In this document: in pieces, positions 17,856 to 27,164 of the stretch
Position numbering within the stretch: the first letter of the stretch is position 1
Layout: each line of letters starts with the position of its first letter
DNA from: Desulfosediminicola flagellatus
GTDB taxonomy: Bacteria; Desulfobacterota; Desulfobulbia; Desulfobulbales; Desulfocapsaceae
Direction: 5' to 3'
DNA: 64,000 nucleotides
Assembly (NCBI RefSeq): GCF_005116655.2
Contig: NZ_CP050698.1
Coordinates: 3,331,489 to 3,395,488, forward strand
Notes under the pieces: generated by a model
The model's database searches: none
Told to the model about the DNA's origin: nothing
The model's input: the letters and a program-made list of their open reading frames with translations, nothing else
Made by a program: the position numbers and the translations under genes

Positions 17856-18564
17856 TGAACTGCATAAAAATTTTGGCGATCTTGAAGTCTTACGAGGGGT
17901 AACCTTCGACGTTGAAGAAGGTGAGGTTGTAGCCATCATCGGCCGCAGTGGCTCAGGAAAAAGCACGCTGTTACGTACGTTAAACGGCCTTGAGTCCTTT
18001 GATGACGGGATCATTAATATTGATGGCAAACGTTCCACCGGTCTGGAGGCGGAGTTGATACCATTACGACTTAAAGTTGGTATGGTTTTCCAGCAATTCA
18101 ACCTGTTCCCACACCTTACCGCGGGGGAAAACGTTATGCTGGCGCCTCAGGTTGTCAAAAAGTTTTCCAAAGCTGAAGTAGAAAAGACAGCGCAAGACGT
18201 CCTTGAAAAAGTAGGCCTTGGCGACAAATTTTCATCGTACCCGGATCAGCTCTCAGGTGGCCAGCAACAACGCGTTGCTATAGCAAGAGCCCTTGCAATG
18301 CAACCCAAAGTCCTGCTCTGCGATGAAATCACTTCCGCCCTGGATCCTGAACTTGTTGGAGAGGTGCTCGAGGTGGTCCAACGCCTCGCCGCTGATGGAA
18401 TGACACTTATAATGGTAACCCATGAAATGCGCTTTGCCAGAGAAGTAGGTGACAAGCTGATATTTATGCATCAGGGAAAGGTTCATGAAATGGGTGATCC
18501 CAAAGAACTCTTCGCAGCCCCTAAAACAGCGGAGCTTGCCTCATTTATACAATCTGTTGCCTGA
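17836..18564 (+). CDS. Polar amino acid-type ABC transporter ATP-binding protein
   Basis: This is the ATPase powering the importer, 242 residues from the ATG at 17836, which has GAGGAG 5 nt upstream. Motifs are Walker A GRSGSGKS, Q-loop FQQFNLFPH, signature [12 protein letters not shown], Walker B VLLCDEITSALDPE and switch histidine VTHEM. Walker B has Ile where most relatives have Pro (DEITS rather than DEPTS), a variation outside the catalytic residues. The unit SBP-permease-permease-ATPase is complete and is followed by catabolic genes on the same strand. Confidence 0.92.
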   Translation: MSLIHVDELHKNFGDLEVLRGVTFDVEEGEVVAIIGRSGSGKSTLLRTLNGLESFDDGIINIDGKRSTGLEAELIPLRLKVGMVFQQFNLFPHLTAGENVMLAPQVVKKFSKAEVEKTAQDVLEKVGLGDKFSSYPDQLSGGQQQRVAIARALAMQPKVLLCDEITSALDPELVGEVLEVVQRLAADGMTLIMVTHEMRFAREVGDKLIFMHQGKVHEMGDPKELFAAPKTAELASFIQSVA

Positions 18565-18664
18565 CGAAAATGCAACTTTAACTCACTGTTCTCGCAAACA
18601 ACTCACTCCCGGATTCTCAGGCGAAACCGCCCGGGCTATAGAATAACCGACAAAGAGTGTATAA

Positions 18665-20776
18665 ATGCGAATGCTCAATAAGGATCATAACGAGATGACA
18701 ATCACCCGCGACATCCCCTACTACGCTGATTATATATCAGACGCGCTTTTAGAGCATCTACTTGCACAGGCAACACCGGTACCAGGCGTTACGGGAGCAA
18801 ACGAGTGCGGCACATGTTCAGGTCTTGAAAACGCCGAAAGTCTGCAATTCACCTGTGAACTCTATGCCCGAGTGAAAGATGATCTTTTTCAGGTGCTCAA
18901 GCAACGAAAATGTGATCGAGTTTTTATTGATGAACAGACACTTCGTTGTGCAGAAACCAATGCACAATCCCATACAGGCTACCTTGACGATAACTATTAT
19001 ACTGTGATCGGAGCCAAAGATTCAAACGGTCGGGTTGTCGTGGGACCCCAGACTCCCACCACCATCTATTTTGACCGCAATGGTGAAGATATATCGCCAA
19101 TATCTGAATGGTTGCGCCCACCTCATGTCACATTATTTGGGCCACCGGACTCTGCGAAACTGGCAGTCAATGCCATGAACGCCTATCATCGCAAGATGCC
19201 CGATGAACCTCGTATTATTGAAGAGTTACTCACCAGATCAAACAGCCTGCCAAAATGGGGAGCTGATGACGAAGATTCTAAAACTCCTCTTCGCAAGGAT
19301 TTAATGAGTGCCAGCGCGAACCTCGCGAATTGTTTTAACGGTACTTTGCGTTGTATTGAGGATGAGCAATCATACGAGCTTGCTTGTGATCACCGCAGTC
19401 TGCCCATAAAACGGCTCCCCGGAATTGCACTGCCGTCACCATTCCTCTTTTACAGGAAGAACCCTCTTCCTCTTCATATTTATGATTTCGCGCTTCATCT
19501 CTATACACTATGGGAGAATCCAAAGGCCTTAGTCTTTTATATCCCGAAACTGGAAAATGAAGAGGAGGCACAGTATTTCAAGACGTTGGTAGCAACAGCT
19601 GAAGAGATGATACAGGAACTTCATCCTGAATACCGGATAGGCACTATTCGGTTAATGATAGTTCTCGAAAACCCGCGCGCTATTTTTCGTGTCAATGAGA
19701 TAATGGATGCTTTATACCCATATTTCGTAGGCGCATCCCTTGGTTGGCATGATTATCTCGCTTCCGTGGCCAGGCTCTTTAAAGAGGATCATCAGTACCG
19801 TATTCCTGTTAAAAGTGATCCTGATATTGTCGTCAAATATATTAAGGCAAGTCACGAACTGCTCGCCAATGCAGTGGGCAAACGTGGGGGGATAAAAGTA
19901 GGCGGCATGTATGGTGTGCTACCCACAACATCTTATATTCATAGTGAATCCTTTCAGGTCACCATAAAAGGATATATCAAGGATGTTGTAACCCAGTTAA
20001 AACGTAATCTTGATGGTTTTTGGGTGGCTCACCCTGACTTTATCCGTACAGGTCTAGCCCTTGTTCAGGCATGGGCTGAGTTCAAGGCAGGAGATAAATC
20101 CTCACTTGAAGCTATTATCCAGTCTTTACTGCTACCTCACCACCATGATGAAGTTATTGAGTTTATCTATGCTGAGGATATTTGCGGCCTTGAGGTCTCG
20201 GATACCAGATTCCCACGAAGTCTTCTGGCAGCGGATATCCTTGAATCGTCAGTAATAGCCAATAACGATGAGCAGGAGATTCGCTATAATGTTTTTCAGT
20301 CCCTGCAATATATTACAGACTGGTTGCATGGAAATGGTTGTGTAGCCTTGCCGACTCGTATTGAAGGGCAACCTGTCCGGGTAATGGATGACCTCGCCAC
20401 GGCTGAGCGCTCACGGTGGGAAGTATGGCATGAACTTTACCACCAACGCTTCAGCAGGAAGCGGCTCGTGGAAATTGCTCATGAGGAATTGAACTTTATC
20501 CGGGCTGAATCATCTACCTACACAAAGCAGGTGCAGGTAATCTGGAACGACCACACCGCTAAATGGTACCCTGTCGCTCTGAAACTGACACTTCTCCTTA
20601 TGACAACTAGTCGCCCGGTTGAATTCGCTACGGAGCTGCTGCTGCCCTTCACCATTCAGGGCATCCAGGATGCTACAGATCCCTGGCTTGCTGCATGCAC
20701 GATTGACAGGCAAAAATATACATTTGAAGCAGATATAAGCGAGTATCATGCGCAATGTGAAGCGCAATATAGCTGA
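18665..20776 (+). CDS. Malate synthase-like protein
   Basis: Malate synthase condenses glyoxylate with acetyl-CoA. The 703-residue protein aligns by eye with malate synthase A over most of its length: HVTLFGPPDSAKLAVNAMNA and ADDEDSKTPLRKDLM (family: EITGP, ALNSGA, FEDSNSPTW), VLENPRAIFRVNEI with the metal-binding Glu, LGWHDYLASVARLF with the metal-binding Asp, GGMYGVLPT, GFWVAHPDFIRTGLA, and GNGCVALP...MDDLATAERSRWEVW with the catalytic Asp. It is about 170 residues longer than MSA, with an extra N-terminal region to about 150. The family's RPRGWHL segment, which includes the glyoxylate-binding Arg, appears changed (FLFYRKNPLPLHIYDF), so activity or substrate may differ. Its place beside ureide genes suggests removal of glyoxylate. 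The family is clear; the reaction is inferred. Confidence 0.75.
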   Translation: MRMLNKDHNEMTITRDIPYYADYISDALLEHLLAQATPVPGVTGANECGTCSGLENAESLQFTCELYARVKDDLFQVLKQRKCDRVFIDEQTLRCAETNAQSHTGYLDDNYYTVIGAKDSNGRVVVGPQTPTTIYFDRNGEDISPISEWLRPPHVTLFGPPDSAKLAVNAMNAYHRKMPDEPRIIEELLTRSNSLPKWGADDEDSKTPLRKDLMSASANLANCFNGTLRCIEDEQSYELACDHRSLPIKRLPGIALPSPFLFYRKNPLPLHIYDFALHLYTLWENPKALVFYIPKLENEEEAQYFKTLVATAEEMIQELHPEYRIGTIRLMIVLENPRAIFRVNEIMDALYPYFVGASLGWHDYLASVARLFKEDHQYRIPVKSDPDIVVKYIKASHELLANAVGKRGGIKVGGMYGVLPTTSYIHSESFQVTIKGYIKDVVTQLKRNLDGFWVAHPDFIRTGLALVQAWAEFKAGDKSSLEAIIQSLLLPHHHDEVIEFIYAEDICGLEVSDTRFPRSLLAADILESSVIANNDEQEIRYNVFQSLQYITDWLHGNGCVALPTRIEGQPVRVMDDLATAERSRWEVWHELYHQRFSRKRLVEIAHEELNFIRAESSTYTKQVQVIWNDHTAKWYPVALKLTLLLMTTSRPVEFATELLLPFTIQGIQDATDPWLAACTIDRQKYTFEADISEYHAQCEAQYS

Positions 20777-20886
20777 ACTGCAGATGATGATTCTCAAACA
20801 CTATGTTATTCATAGAAAATATATACTCCCCGATCATCACCAATCGTCATCAGGTGTGACCACAACTTGATATTTTTGAGGAAACA

Positions 20887-21657
20887 ATGACCTACCCACA
20901 AGGATTATTAACGACACGAGCGGTCATACGACCTGGTCAATATGCAGTTATTCCACCCGAAGGACGTGTAAAAAACGTGATACCTTCAATACAGGATTGC
21001 GAGATATCTATCCTTGCCTCCCCGAAACTTGGGGCCAGCTTTGTGCAGTACATCGGTACCGCACAGCCAGGTGGTGGAACACTCGAACCATTTGCCAGCG
21101 AAGCCGGTATTGAGTGCTTTCTGTTTGTTCTGGACGTGGATGGATCAATTGATGTGTCGTTTAACGGTGAGAACCACACTCTTGCACCTGGCGGATTTGT
21201 TTATGTCTCACCGGATCATGACCTCTCCTTTACCAATACAACAAAAAAGCCGGTTCGCTTCTTACTCTACAAGCAGCGCTACATTCCTTTCAGCACCCAA
21301 AGACCGCATAATGTTGTCGGTAACATCAATGATATTGAGGAACAGGAATATGACGATATGGCAAATGTATTCGTTAGAGACCTGCTCCCGACAGATGTCA
21401 GTTTTGATATGAATATGCATACATTAAGCTTTGAACCTGCAGGCTCGCACCCGTTTGTAGAGACCCATGTCCAGGAACATGGTGCCTACATTTACGAGGG
21501 AGAGGGAATATATCTGCTCGGGGATGACTGGATACCCGTACAGAATGAGGATTTTATTTTCTTTGGTCCGTACACCCCCCAGGCTGTATATGCAACCGGC
21601 CGTGGCAGACTGACATATATCTACTCCAAGGACTGCAACCGTGATATCGCTCTATAA
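20887..21657 (+). CDS. allE: (S)-ureidoglycine aminohydrolase (bicupin)
   Basis: This enzyme (UGlyAH, YlbA/AllE) releases ammonia from (S)-ureidoglycine to give (S)-ureidoglycolate in the allantoin pathway. The 256-residue protein is a double cupin, and its sequence is recognisable along its length: TTRAVIRPGQYAVIPPEGRV near the start, GIECFLFVLDVDGSIDV in the first cupin, and SHPFVETHVQEHGAYIYEGEG in the second, which supplies the metal ligands. GAGGAAACA directly precedes the ATG. It sits between the malate synthase-like and M20 amidohydrolase genes, the firmest marker that this locus handles ureides. Confidence 0.9.
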   Translation: MTYPQGLLTTRAVIRPGQYAVIPPEGRVKNVIPSIQDCEISILASPKLGASFVQYIGTAQPGGGTLEPFASEAGIECFLFVLDVDGSIDVSFNGENHTLAPGGFVYVSPDHDLSFTNTTKKPVRFLLYKQRYIPFSTQRPHNVVGNINDIEEQEYDDMANVFVRDLLPTDVSFDMNMHTLSFEPAGSHPFVETHVQEHGAYIYEGEGIYLLGDDWIPVQNEDFIFFGPYTPQAVYATGRGRLTYIYSKDCNRDIAL

Positions 21658-21706
21658 ACAGAAGAGCAGGTAATTACTAATTTTCACACGTGGATCAGTT
21701 ACCGCA

Positions 21707-22942
21707 ATGAATCAGAAAATCAGAATCAATCAGAAACGATTACAAAGACGTCTCGAAGAGATGGCGATGTTCGGCAAAACTGCAGCTGGTGGAGTAAGTC
21801 GTATAGCTCTAACTGAGGAAGACAAGCTCGGTCGTGAAACCCTTATCACGTGGCTAAAAGAGGAACAGTGTGAAGTCCATATTGATGCCATGGGCAATAT
21901 TTTTGGTGTCTATCCCGGCAAAAATCGCGCTCTGGCACCAGTCCTCACAGGTTCTCACAATGATACACAACCCAAGGGCGGTCGATTTGACGGCACACTC
22001 GGAGTCATTGCCGGTGTCGAGGTTATCAGCACCCTGAGAGAAAATTCTATCAAACTGGAACGAGACGTTATACTCGCAAACTGGACCAATGAAGAAGGCA
22101 CAAGGTTCACTCCGGGCTGCACAGGTTCCGGGGTCTGGTCCGGAAAACTCAGTCAGGAAGAGATGTACCTCCTAAAAGATCAGGAAGGAAAGACTTTTGG
22201 TGAGGAACTTGAAAAGATCGGCTTTAAAGGTTCTGCTCAATATCCTCCCCTACCCTTACACGCAGCCTTTGAACTGCATGTTGAACAGGGACCTGTTCTG
22301 GACTCCTCTGACGTTACCATTGGAATACCTGAAGGAATTGTCTCTCCAAGATGGTATGATGTCGATATTTATGGAGAAGCCAACCATGCGGGTTCCACCC
22401 CCATGCTCTGTCGCCAGGATGCTCTCTATGCTTTTTCAAAAATCCATCAGAGGATACGTGATCTTGCTGTTGAGGCCGGCGAAGTTGTAGCTACAGTCGG
22501 CCAGATAACCGCATCACCAAATTCACGAAATGTTATTGCCTCACATGTACATTTCACCATCGATGTCCGCGGTTGGGATGTCGCAAAGACCGACAATGTA
22601 TGCGCCGGAATTGAAGAAGCAATAGCAACCATCGCCTCGGCAGATCAGTGCCAAGTAGAGATAGAACATACCTGGCGGGAAGACAGGGCCGATTTTGATC
22701 AGGCGCTGTTAAAGCAGATAGAAGAAAGTGCCAACCAGCTCGGTCTCACCTCCATGCGCATGTATTCCGGTGCTTCACACGATATGATATATATCAACCA
22801 GGTAGCACGCGGAGCGATGATTTTTGTACCAAGCGTTGGCGGCAAAAGTCATACGGAAATAGAAGAGACCTCATACGCCGACTGCGGAGCTGGAGCTGAT
22901 GTTTTGCTCCAATGTATAATGAAATCCGCAAACGACCTTTGA
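21707..22942 (+). CDS. M20-family amidohydrolase (allantoate, ureidoglycolate or N-carbamoyl amino acid)
   Basis: This is a two-metal hydrolase of the AllC/HyuC/UAH group, 411 residues. Metal-binding segments are visible: GSHNDTQPKGGRFDG, NWTNEEGTRF, LHVEQGP and a C-terminal SGASHDM...KSHTEIEET; a dimerisation domain fills about 210-325. The motif sequences look closest to N-carbamoyl-L-amino acid hydrolases. Next to an ureidoglycine aminohydrolase, allantoate (giving ureidoglycine) or ureidoglycolate (giving glyoxylate) are the natural substrates. The cluster needs both steps and has only one such enzyme, so it may do both or the other gene may lie elsewhere. Start supported only weakly (GGATCAG upstream). 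Confidence 0.82.
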   Translation: MNQKIRINQKRLQRRLEEMAMFGKTAAGGVSRIALTEEDKLGRETLITWLKEEQCEVHIDAMGNIFGVYPGKNRALAPVLTGSHNDTQPKGGRFDGTLGVIAGVEVISTLRENSIKLERDVILANWTNEEGTRFTPGCTGSGVWSGKLSQEEMYLLKDQEGKTFGEELEKIGFKGSAQYPPLPLHAAFELHVEQGPVLDSSDVTIGIPEGIVSPRWYDVDIYGEANHAGSTPMLCRQDALYAFSKIHQRIRDLAVEAGEVVATVGQITASPNSRNVIASHVHFTIDVRGWDVAKTDNVCAGIEEAIATIASADQCQVEIEHTWREDRADFDQALLKQIEESANQLGLTSMRMYSGASHDMIYINQVARGAMIFVPSVGGKSHTEIEETSYADCGAGADVLLQCIMKSANDL

Positions 22943-23014
22943 TATTTGCTACCACTCTCACCACAAGGGAACTAAGCCTAAATTCAACCTTTAACTTTTA
23001 TGATGTAATACGTA

Positions 23015-23668
23015 ATGGCACCTAAACAACCGACTCTAAAACGAAGACCGAACCTGGGCCAGATTGCCTACGACGAAATCAAGGCTATGATTCTGACTGG
23101 TGAACTGGAACCGGGGGAACGACTCGTCCTGGATGATCTCTCTATGAGCTTAAATCTCAGTGTCACCCCGATACGTGATGCATTAAACAAGCTTGAACAG
23201 GAGGATTTAATCGTCATTACTCCGCGTACAAGTCATTCAGTGGTACAATTAAATGCAACAGACGCATCAGATATTCTTGACCTGAGGTTGATGCTTGAAA
23301 TGTATGCTCTTGAATCTGCCGGTAAAAGCCTGTCTCAATTTCCGGTAATGGAATTTCGTGAAAAATTTACAAGTGCGGCATGCAATGATACCCCCAAAGA
23401 GTTTATTGAGGCTGACAATCAGTTCCACTCTGCCATTCTTGCAATGAGCCCCAACCAGAGACTCCCCAGACTCTACTCGTACCTGCAAAACCTGATACAG
23501 GTAATTTCCGTCCAGGCAATCAAAGTAGAGGGGCGAATTGCACACGCGAACAGGGAGCATATGGATCTGCTTGATGCAATTGCACAGCAGAATATTGAAC
23601 TCGCAAAAATCCGCCTTAAAGCGCACTTCAACGAGATGAAAAGCGTACTTCTGTATGTTACACGGTAA
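23015..23668 (+). CDS. GntR-family (FCD domain) transcriptional regulator
   Basis: This is a 217-residue DNA-binding regulator. The N-terminal winged helix-turn-helix is typical of GntR proteins (YDEIKAMILTGELEPGERL, then LSVTPIRDALNKLEQEDLI). Residues about 90-210 form the all-helical FCD ligand-binding domain (LRLMLEMYALESA, DNQFHSAIL), which usually binds a carboxylate through a metal. It closes the ureide locus and is likely its ligand-responsive regulator, perhaps acting on the palindrome at 15525-15563. No clear ribosome site precedes the ATG. Confidence 0.88.
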   Translation: MAPKQPTLKRRPNLGQIAYDEIKAMILTGELEPGERLVLDDLSMSLNLSVTPIRDALNKLEQEDLIVITPRTSHSVVQLNATDASDILDLRLMLEMYALESAGKSLSQFPVMEFREKFTSAACNDTPKEFIEADNQFHSAILAMSPNQRLPRLYSYLQNLIQVISVQAIKVEGRIAHANREHMDLLDAIAQQNIELAKIRLKAHFNEMKSVLLYVTR

Positions 23669-23724
23669 ATGAACAGGACAATCAGTATAATTTGAATAAA
23701 TTTAGATTATTAATACGGCCGTCA

Positions 23725-23761
23725 AATGAGAAGTGGCCCATCTTCAGGACCACTTCTCATT
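23725..23761. terminator. Bidirectional terminator between the GntR gene and sthA
   Basis: AATGAGAAGTGG (23725-23736) and CCACTTCTCATT (23750-23761) pair perfectly over 12 bp with a 13-nt loop. It lies between two convergent genes and serves both. Confidence 0.75.
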
Positions 23762-23796
23762 CATGTTGATATAAAGCCCCCTCAATCATTCCATCT

Positions 23797-25209
23797 CTAT
23801 CGGCATTGATCATGTTCAATTTTATTAAGTGCCGATAATGCAGCAATCTTCAGCGACTCAGAGTATGTCGGATAGTTAAAAATGTTTTCGACAAACAGAT
23901 CGATTTTTGCGTTATGGCAAAGTGCCATAAGGGCTATATGAACGATCTCAGTCGCCCCGCCGCCAAAGATGTGTACACCGAGAATTTCCCGCGTATCGGC
24001 ATGGACGATCATTTTCAGCATACCTTCAGACTCACCGGATATCTGGCCACGCGGCAACTCTTCATACGAGCATCTGCCAACCACATATTTGAACTTTTGT
24101 TCTATTGCTTCTTCTTCTGTCATTCCGACATAGGAGATTTCGGGAATTGTATAGATACCAACCGGGAAGATACGCGGGAAGCCTTCTGATCGTTTTTGCA
24201 GAGCGTTAAGAGCAGCTAGTCTTCCCTGTATGATTGATGTTGCAGCAAGACTCGGCCAGCCAACAACATCTCCAACCGCGAAAATATGATCAACCGAGGT
24301 CTGGTAGAGATCATTTACCGTTATGTAGTGACGATCATTGACCTGTACGCCTGTATTTTCAAGCTTGAGTCCTTTAACATTAGCTTCACGGCCGAGAGCA
24401 AAAAACAGGGTATCTGCCTTAAATACCTTGCCATCATCCATCGTTATGCAGGCCTGATCATCTTCTATGCAGATATTGAAATCGCCGCAGTCGTGGATGC
24501 ATTCAACATTCCCGTTCGGGAAATGTTCCTGCAGTTGATCAGTGATTTCTTTATCGATAAATTTCAGCAGTCGTGAGCCTTTATCGAGAAGAATCACCTT
24601 TACACCGAGTGCTGCAAAAATTGTCGCATACTCTGAACCGATAACACCGCCACCCAGAATGATCATTGAGGCAGGGATACTATCCATATCAAGTATTGAT
24701 CGGGAATCAACTATAAGACGTCCATCAAACGGAATCTCCGGGGGATTACGTGGTCGGGAGCCGGTGGCGATAATGATAAAATCACCCTGCACAATGAGAG
24801 GTTCTGGATTACCAACCCGCTCAACCTGAATTGTGTGATCATCTAGAAACTGGGCTACGCCTCTCACAAGGTCAACACCGTTCCGCTCAAACTGTCGATC
24901 GATTATCGCATGTTCCTGCAAACGGACATTCTGTAATCGTCGCTTGAGTTTGTCCATCGAAACGTCTCGGGCATCAAGGTTGCACGAATCTTCTTCGAAA
25001 ATCTGCCGTTTCAAATGACCTGTAAGATGGAGTACAGCCTCCCGAAGCGTTTTACTCGGAAATGTTCCCGTATTGACACAAACACCACCAAGGGAACCTT
25101 CTTTTTCAAGCACCAGCACCCTTCTTCTGCACTTTGCAGCAGTCATTGCGGCTGAGAAACCTGCCGGCCCGGTTCCAATAATTATAAAATCATACTTCTC
25201 AGGATTCAT
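23797..25209 (-). CDS. sthA: Soluble NAD(P) transhydrogenase (SthA-like flavoprotein)
   Basis: SthA moves reducing equivalents between NADPH and NAD+. The 470-residue protein is a pyridine nucleotide-disulfide oxidoreductase: FAD site IGTGPAG at 12-17, NAD site ILGGGVIGSEYA, second FAD site FAVGDVVGWPSLA, and a C-terminal dimerisation domain. The redox-motif position reads GGVCVNTGTFPSK; the second cysteine of the usual CX4C pair is Thr49, as in SthA and unlike lipoamide dehydrogenase or mercuric reductase. The ATG at 25209 has AGGTGG upstream; 25 further open codons lack such a site. It stands alone. Confidence 0.87.
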   Translation of the reverse strand: MNPEKYDFIIIGTGPAGFSAAMTAAKCRRRVLVLEKEGSLGGVCVNTGTFPSKTLREAVLHLTGHLKRQIFEEDSCNLDARDVSMDKLKRRLQNVRLQEHAIIDRQFERNGVDLVRGVAQFLDDHTIQVERVGNPEPLIVQGDFIIIATGSRPRNPPEIPFDGRLIVDSRSILDMDSIPASMIILGGGVIGSEYATIFAALGVKVILLDKGSRLLKFIDKEITDQLQEHFPNGNVECIHDCGDFNICIEDDQACITMDDGKVFKADTLFFALGREANVKGLKLENTGVQVNDRHYITVNDLYQTSVDHIFAVGDVVGWPSLAATSIIQGRLAALNALQKRSEGFPRIFPVGIYTIPEISYVGMTEEEAIEQKFKYVVGRCSYEELPRGQISGESEGMLKMIVHADTREILGVHIFGGGATEIVHIALMALCHNAKIDLFVENIFNYPTYSESLKIAALSALNKIEHDQCR

Positions 25210-25655
25210 GCACCCACCTGCGGTTAGTATATCGTTTAACACTTCGGTTAAATACTCATTTTCACAATGTTTTGAACTTCGCATTTCGATTATAGCATAT
25301 TTTAATCAACAATCGACTGCATCCATCTGAGATAAAGGTATATTTTCAATTTTCTGAGATCATAACGATCTCAGTTCTGGTTATACCTGCTTTCACGTTC
25401 ACTACACAATTCTTTCTAGTAAAATACGATCGAGACAACAGAAGTATACACATATTCAGCTCCTGATAGTTAGTGACCGACCTGAAAAAGCCATTTTCCC
25501 CAACTTGTTCGTTGATCTCAAATTTTACCCCTCAGGTAAGCGAGGCACGAGACTCAGAGGTACTTGGTGTATTCATCCGGTTAAAATTATCGGCCACCTT
25601 GAACTTGAAAAAAATTACAGGTTTTCGTTCAGACACTGGCTAAAAGGAGAATACG
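25210..25655. other. Divergent regulatory region with an 8-bp palindrome
   Basis: This 446-bp gap separates sthA (minus) and the sensor locus (plus). CTGAGATC at 25355-25362 and GATCTCAG at 25368-25375 form a perfect inverted repeat with a 5-bp spacer, about 150 bp upstream of sthA. It could be an operator. AAGGAGA at 25644-25650 belongs to the following small gene. Confidence 0.45.
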
Positions 25656-25659
25656 ATGA

Positions 25660-25872
25660 ATGACAGTCGCCCCTCAGCCCCACGCGTTTACATTTCACTC
25701 TGATATAAACATATCAACAGCAGACACAACAATAAAGGTACCTGGACAATTTCTTACTAAATTATCCGTAACTTGCTGTCATTTGACATTCCCAACATAC
25801 TCTTATAGGATTTATTTATCGCTCTCAGCCACATTCGTTATGCTTTCACACTCAATTATCAAGAATCAATAA
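25660..25872 (+). CDS. Possible 70-residue coupled small protein
   Basis: A strong AAGGAG at 25644-25649 stands before two overlapping starts. The ATG at 25660 opens 70 codons whose TAA shares its last A with the ATG of the next gene (TAATG at 25870-25874), the classic arrangement for coupled translation. The ATG at 25656 opens only 15 codons (ending in VYISL). The lipoprotein gene downstream has little ribosome site of its own, so one of the two small frames may serve to load ribosomes. The product resembles no family I know and its composition (many T, S, H) is not strongly protein-like. A leader function is as likely as a functional protein. Confidence 0.35.
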   Translation: MTVAPQPHAFTFHSDINISTADTTIKVPGQFLTKLSVTCCHLTFPTYSYRIYLSLSATFVMLSHSIIKNQ

Positions 25873-27140
25873 TGATCACACAAACACTTCAATACGTTTT
25901 CACCTCACTATTCGTTTGTACGTTATTCCTGCTCACAGGATGCAGTGAAAACAAACAGGTTGAATTTGAATGCAAAGACGAGCTTGGTTGTATCGACATT
26001 CGTCCAGATGAACCGGTTCTTATCGGTGTTCTGCAAGCATTGAGCGGTGAAATTGCGCCTCTTGGTGAAGCTCAGATCAGAGGATTAAAGCTTGCGCTTG
26101 CAAAACGGGGTGACCAGATTCTCAACCATCCTGTCTCGCTACTTATAAAAGACACCGGCTGTACTAGCGAGGGAGGTGCGAATGCAGCACTCAAAATAAT
26201 TGCAAACCCTCAAACAGCTGCCATATTTGGAACAACCTGCTCAGGAGCTGCTGCTACAGCGGCAAAAGCCATGTCTTCTGCAGGACTGACCATGGTATCC
26301 GGCAATAATTCGGCACCTTTTCTCACATCTATTGGCGGTAAAGCTGCCCCTGCATGGCAGGCTGGATTTTTTCGTACTGCAAATAATGAAGAAAATGCCG
26401 GTCAGGCGGCCGCAGAATATGCCTACCAAGAGCTAAACGTCAGAAAAGCAGCAACAATACATGATAATGATATCTATACCAGAGGCCTAACTGATAGTTT
26501 CAAAAAAGCCTTCGAGGAACGAGGTGGTGTCATTACTCTGGGTACTGCAGTTAATAAAGGTGACACGGAGATGCTACCTGTTCTTACGGCAGTCGCCGCT
26601 TCCCAGGCAGAGTTACTGTTCTTCCCGCTTTTTCAACCGGAAGGCATAGAAATTCTTCAACAGGCACGATCATTTGATGGATTATCAGCAACAATACTCA
26701 TGAGTGACGGTGCATTAATTCAACAGAGCTTTCTTGATGCAGCAGGTGACAAGGCGCAGGGTATGCTTTTTGTCGGTCCTGCAAAACCCGGTGGCAGTGC
26801 AGCAAGCAAACTTGAAGAACAATACATCACAACATTTAAAGAAAAACCTACTGTCAGCTATTATATTACAGGATACGATGCAGCAGACCTGTTATTGGAC
26901 GCAATCGAAAAAGCTGCCGTAGTAGATTCAGCCAATGTACTCCATATCATGAAAAAACAGATTCGAGATGCAATGTACAATGTCCAGGCCTATCATGGTG
27001 CTTCAGGCATTCTTACCTGTAATAAGTTTGGCGACTGCGGTGAGCCTGCTTTCAACATTCTGCGCCTTGATAATCCTTCCAAAGGGCTCAATGGGCTGGA
27101 ATCAAACGTTGTTTATAGGAAGACCACAAGCAACAATTAA
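25872..27140 (+). CDS. Branched-chain amino acid-type binding lipoprotein
   Basis: This is a periplasmic-binding-fold (LivK/AmiC-like, type 1) lipoprotein of 422 residues. The lipobox LLTGC places the acylated cysteine at residue 24. The two-lobe fold begins at PVLIGVLQALSGEIAPLGEA, with the usual later signature VSYYITGYDAADLLLDAI. Pairs of cysteines in the mature part (CKDELGCIDI, DTGCTS, TCSG, LTCNKFGDCG) may form disulfides. There is no permease or ATPase gene nearby; instead a large hybrid histidine kinase follows by 24 bp. It may act as the ligand sensor for that kinase rather than as a transport component. Confidence 0.85.
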   Translation: MITQTLQYVFTSLFVCTLFLLTGCSENKQVEFECKDELGCIDIRPDEPVLIGVLQALSGEIAPLGEAQIRGLKLALAKRGDQILNHPVSLLIKDTGCTSEGGANAALKIIANPQTAAIFGTTCSGAAATAAKAMSSAGLTMVSGNNSAPFLTSIGGKAAPAWQAGFFRTANNEENAGQAAAEYAYQELNVRKAATIHDNDIYTRGLTDSFKKAFEERGGVITLGTAVNKGDTEMLPVLTAVAASQAELLFFPLFQPEGIEILQQARSFDGLSATILMSDGALIQQSFLDAAGDKAQGMLFVGPAKPGGSAASKLEEQYITTFKEKPTVSYYITGYDAADLLLDAIEKAAVVDSANVLHIMKKQIRDAMYNVQAYHGASGILTCNKFGDCGEPAFNILRLDNPSKGLNGLESNVVYRKTTSNN

Positions 27141-27164
27141 ACTTTCCCCGGCTAGAGCTGATCT

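Noticed and set aside
25656..25703. A 15-codon frame with the best-spaced start for the AAGGAG site.
   Set aside because: Not listed as a separate gene because the overlapping 70-codon frame ends in a coupled TAATG and explains the arrangement better; it remains a possible leader peptide.
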